This document shows positions 30,616 to 30,789 of a stretch of DNA of 30,789 nucleotides, piece by piece. The stretch's first letter is position 1. Each line of letters begins with the position of its first letter. The translations under genes and the position numbers were made by a program. This DNA comes from a virus: positions 1 through 30,789 of IMG/VR virus record IMGVR_UViG_3300022833_000033; one strand, written 5' to 3'. The notes under the pieces were generated by a model. The model was not told where the DNA came from and searched no databases. It saw only the letters and a program-made list of their open reading frames with translations.

Positions 30616-30789
30616 GCTATCAATGCCTGTTTTATTGGTTTAATTAAGTTCTTGTTTGGAAACTCAGGAAGAGTCACGCCGTGCTCACTAAAGAATCGAT
30701 ACAGTTGACTTATTACTCGGTCAACCTCTCTCACTGATTGATGCTGAGTCGATGTTTTTTCGATCATCGACATAAGCGTTGGCTTGTAA
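30612..30789 (-). CDS. Replication gene, 3' part (runs off right edge)
   Basis: 58 residues plus stop, open to position 30789. It reads ...YKPTLMSMIEKTSTQHQSVR, then EVDRVISQLYRFFSEHGVTL and PEFPNKNLIKPIKQALIA. On its own it matches no family. Joined across the ends it continues the frame of the 1-533 gene exactly (the split codon would be AAT). Its TGA overlaps the ATG of the HNH/AP2 gene, so it is part of the same operon. If the ends do not join, it is an unidentified separate gene. Confidence 0.6.
   Translation of the reverse strand, partial: YKPTLMSMIEKTSTQHQSVREVDRVISQLYRFFSEHGVTLPEFPNKNLIKPIKQALIA

Noticed and set aside
1-30789. tRNA genes, CRISPR arrays, insertion sequences, diversity-generating retroelement
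   Set aside because: No cloverleaf-like segment, regularly spaced spacer array, transposase, or reverse transcriptase was seen on either strand.

Overview
The window reads as an essentially complete small myovirus genome of about 31 kb infecting a Gram-negative, probably gammaproteobacterial, host. The evidence is a contractile-tail gene set (DUF3383-type sheath, tube, gpJ-like wedge, spike), a holin and TM/coiled-coil lysis group, typical Shine-Dalgarno sites, and accessory families common in gammaproteobacterial phages (RusA, Ref-like HNH, AP2/HNH). No integrase or CI-like repressor was recognised, so a lytic life style is likelier, but the sequence does not prove it. The host genus cannot be read from the sequence. 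The two ends carry pieces of one minus-strand reading frame that join in frame when position 1 is placed next to 30789. This suggests a circularly permuted or circularised contig cut inside a replication gene.

Layout. (1) 1-1993, minus: the 5' part of a replication initiator-like gene, its long structured leader and promoter, then a set of tiny early genes ending at a ribbon-helix-helix regulator. (2) 2000-2200: a divergent control region with four 23-bp AT-rich repeats. (3) 2201-6157, plus: an early operon with a coiled-coil protein, a Sak4-like RecA-fold ATPase, an SSB-like protein with an acidic tail, and small orphan genes, closed by a strong terminator at 6272-6294. (4) 6299-28199, minus: the late region. 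In transcription order it runs TerS, TerL, portal, a DNA methyltransferase, Mu-F-like head protein, two head-surface candidates, protease/scaffold, cement, major capsid, head-tail connectors, sheath, tube, frameshifted chaperone, tape measure, Dit-like protein, plug, hub, spike, wedge proteins, DUF2612 protein, fibre, fibre chaperone, endolysin-like protein, holin, spanin-like protein. (5) 28200-28369: a divergent control region with a 14-bp perfect inverted repeat over the late promoter. (6) 28370-29384, plus: small genes, including two paralogous Cro-like HTH proteins and a UUCG-type terminator. (7) 29347-30789, minus: RusA, Ref-like nuclease, AP2/HNH protein and the 3' part of the replication gene.

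How it works together. The replication gene, AP2/HNH, Ref and RusA form one minus-strand early operon if the ends are joined. The plus-strand early operon supplies recombination and ssDNA-binding functions. The RHH protein probably controls the divergent early promoters through the iterated sites. The HTH pair and the palindrome at 28257-28296 are placed to control early-to-late switching. Late transcription runs unidirectionally for about 22 kb, with an internal promoter before the capsid genes.
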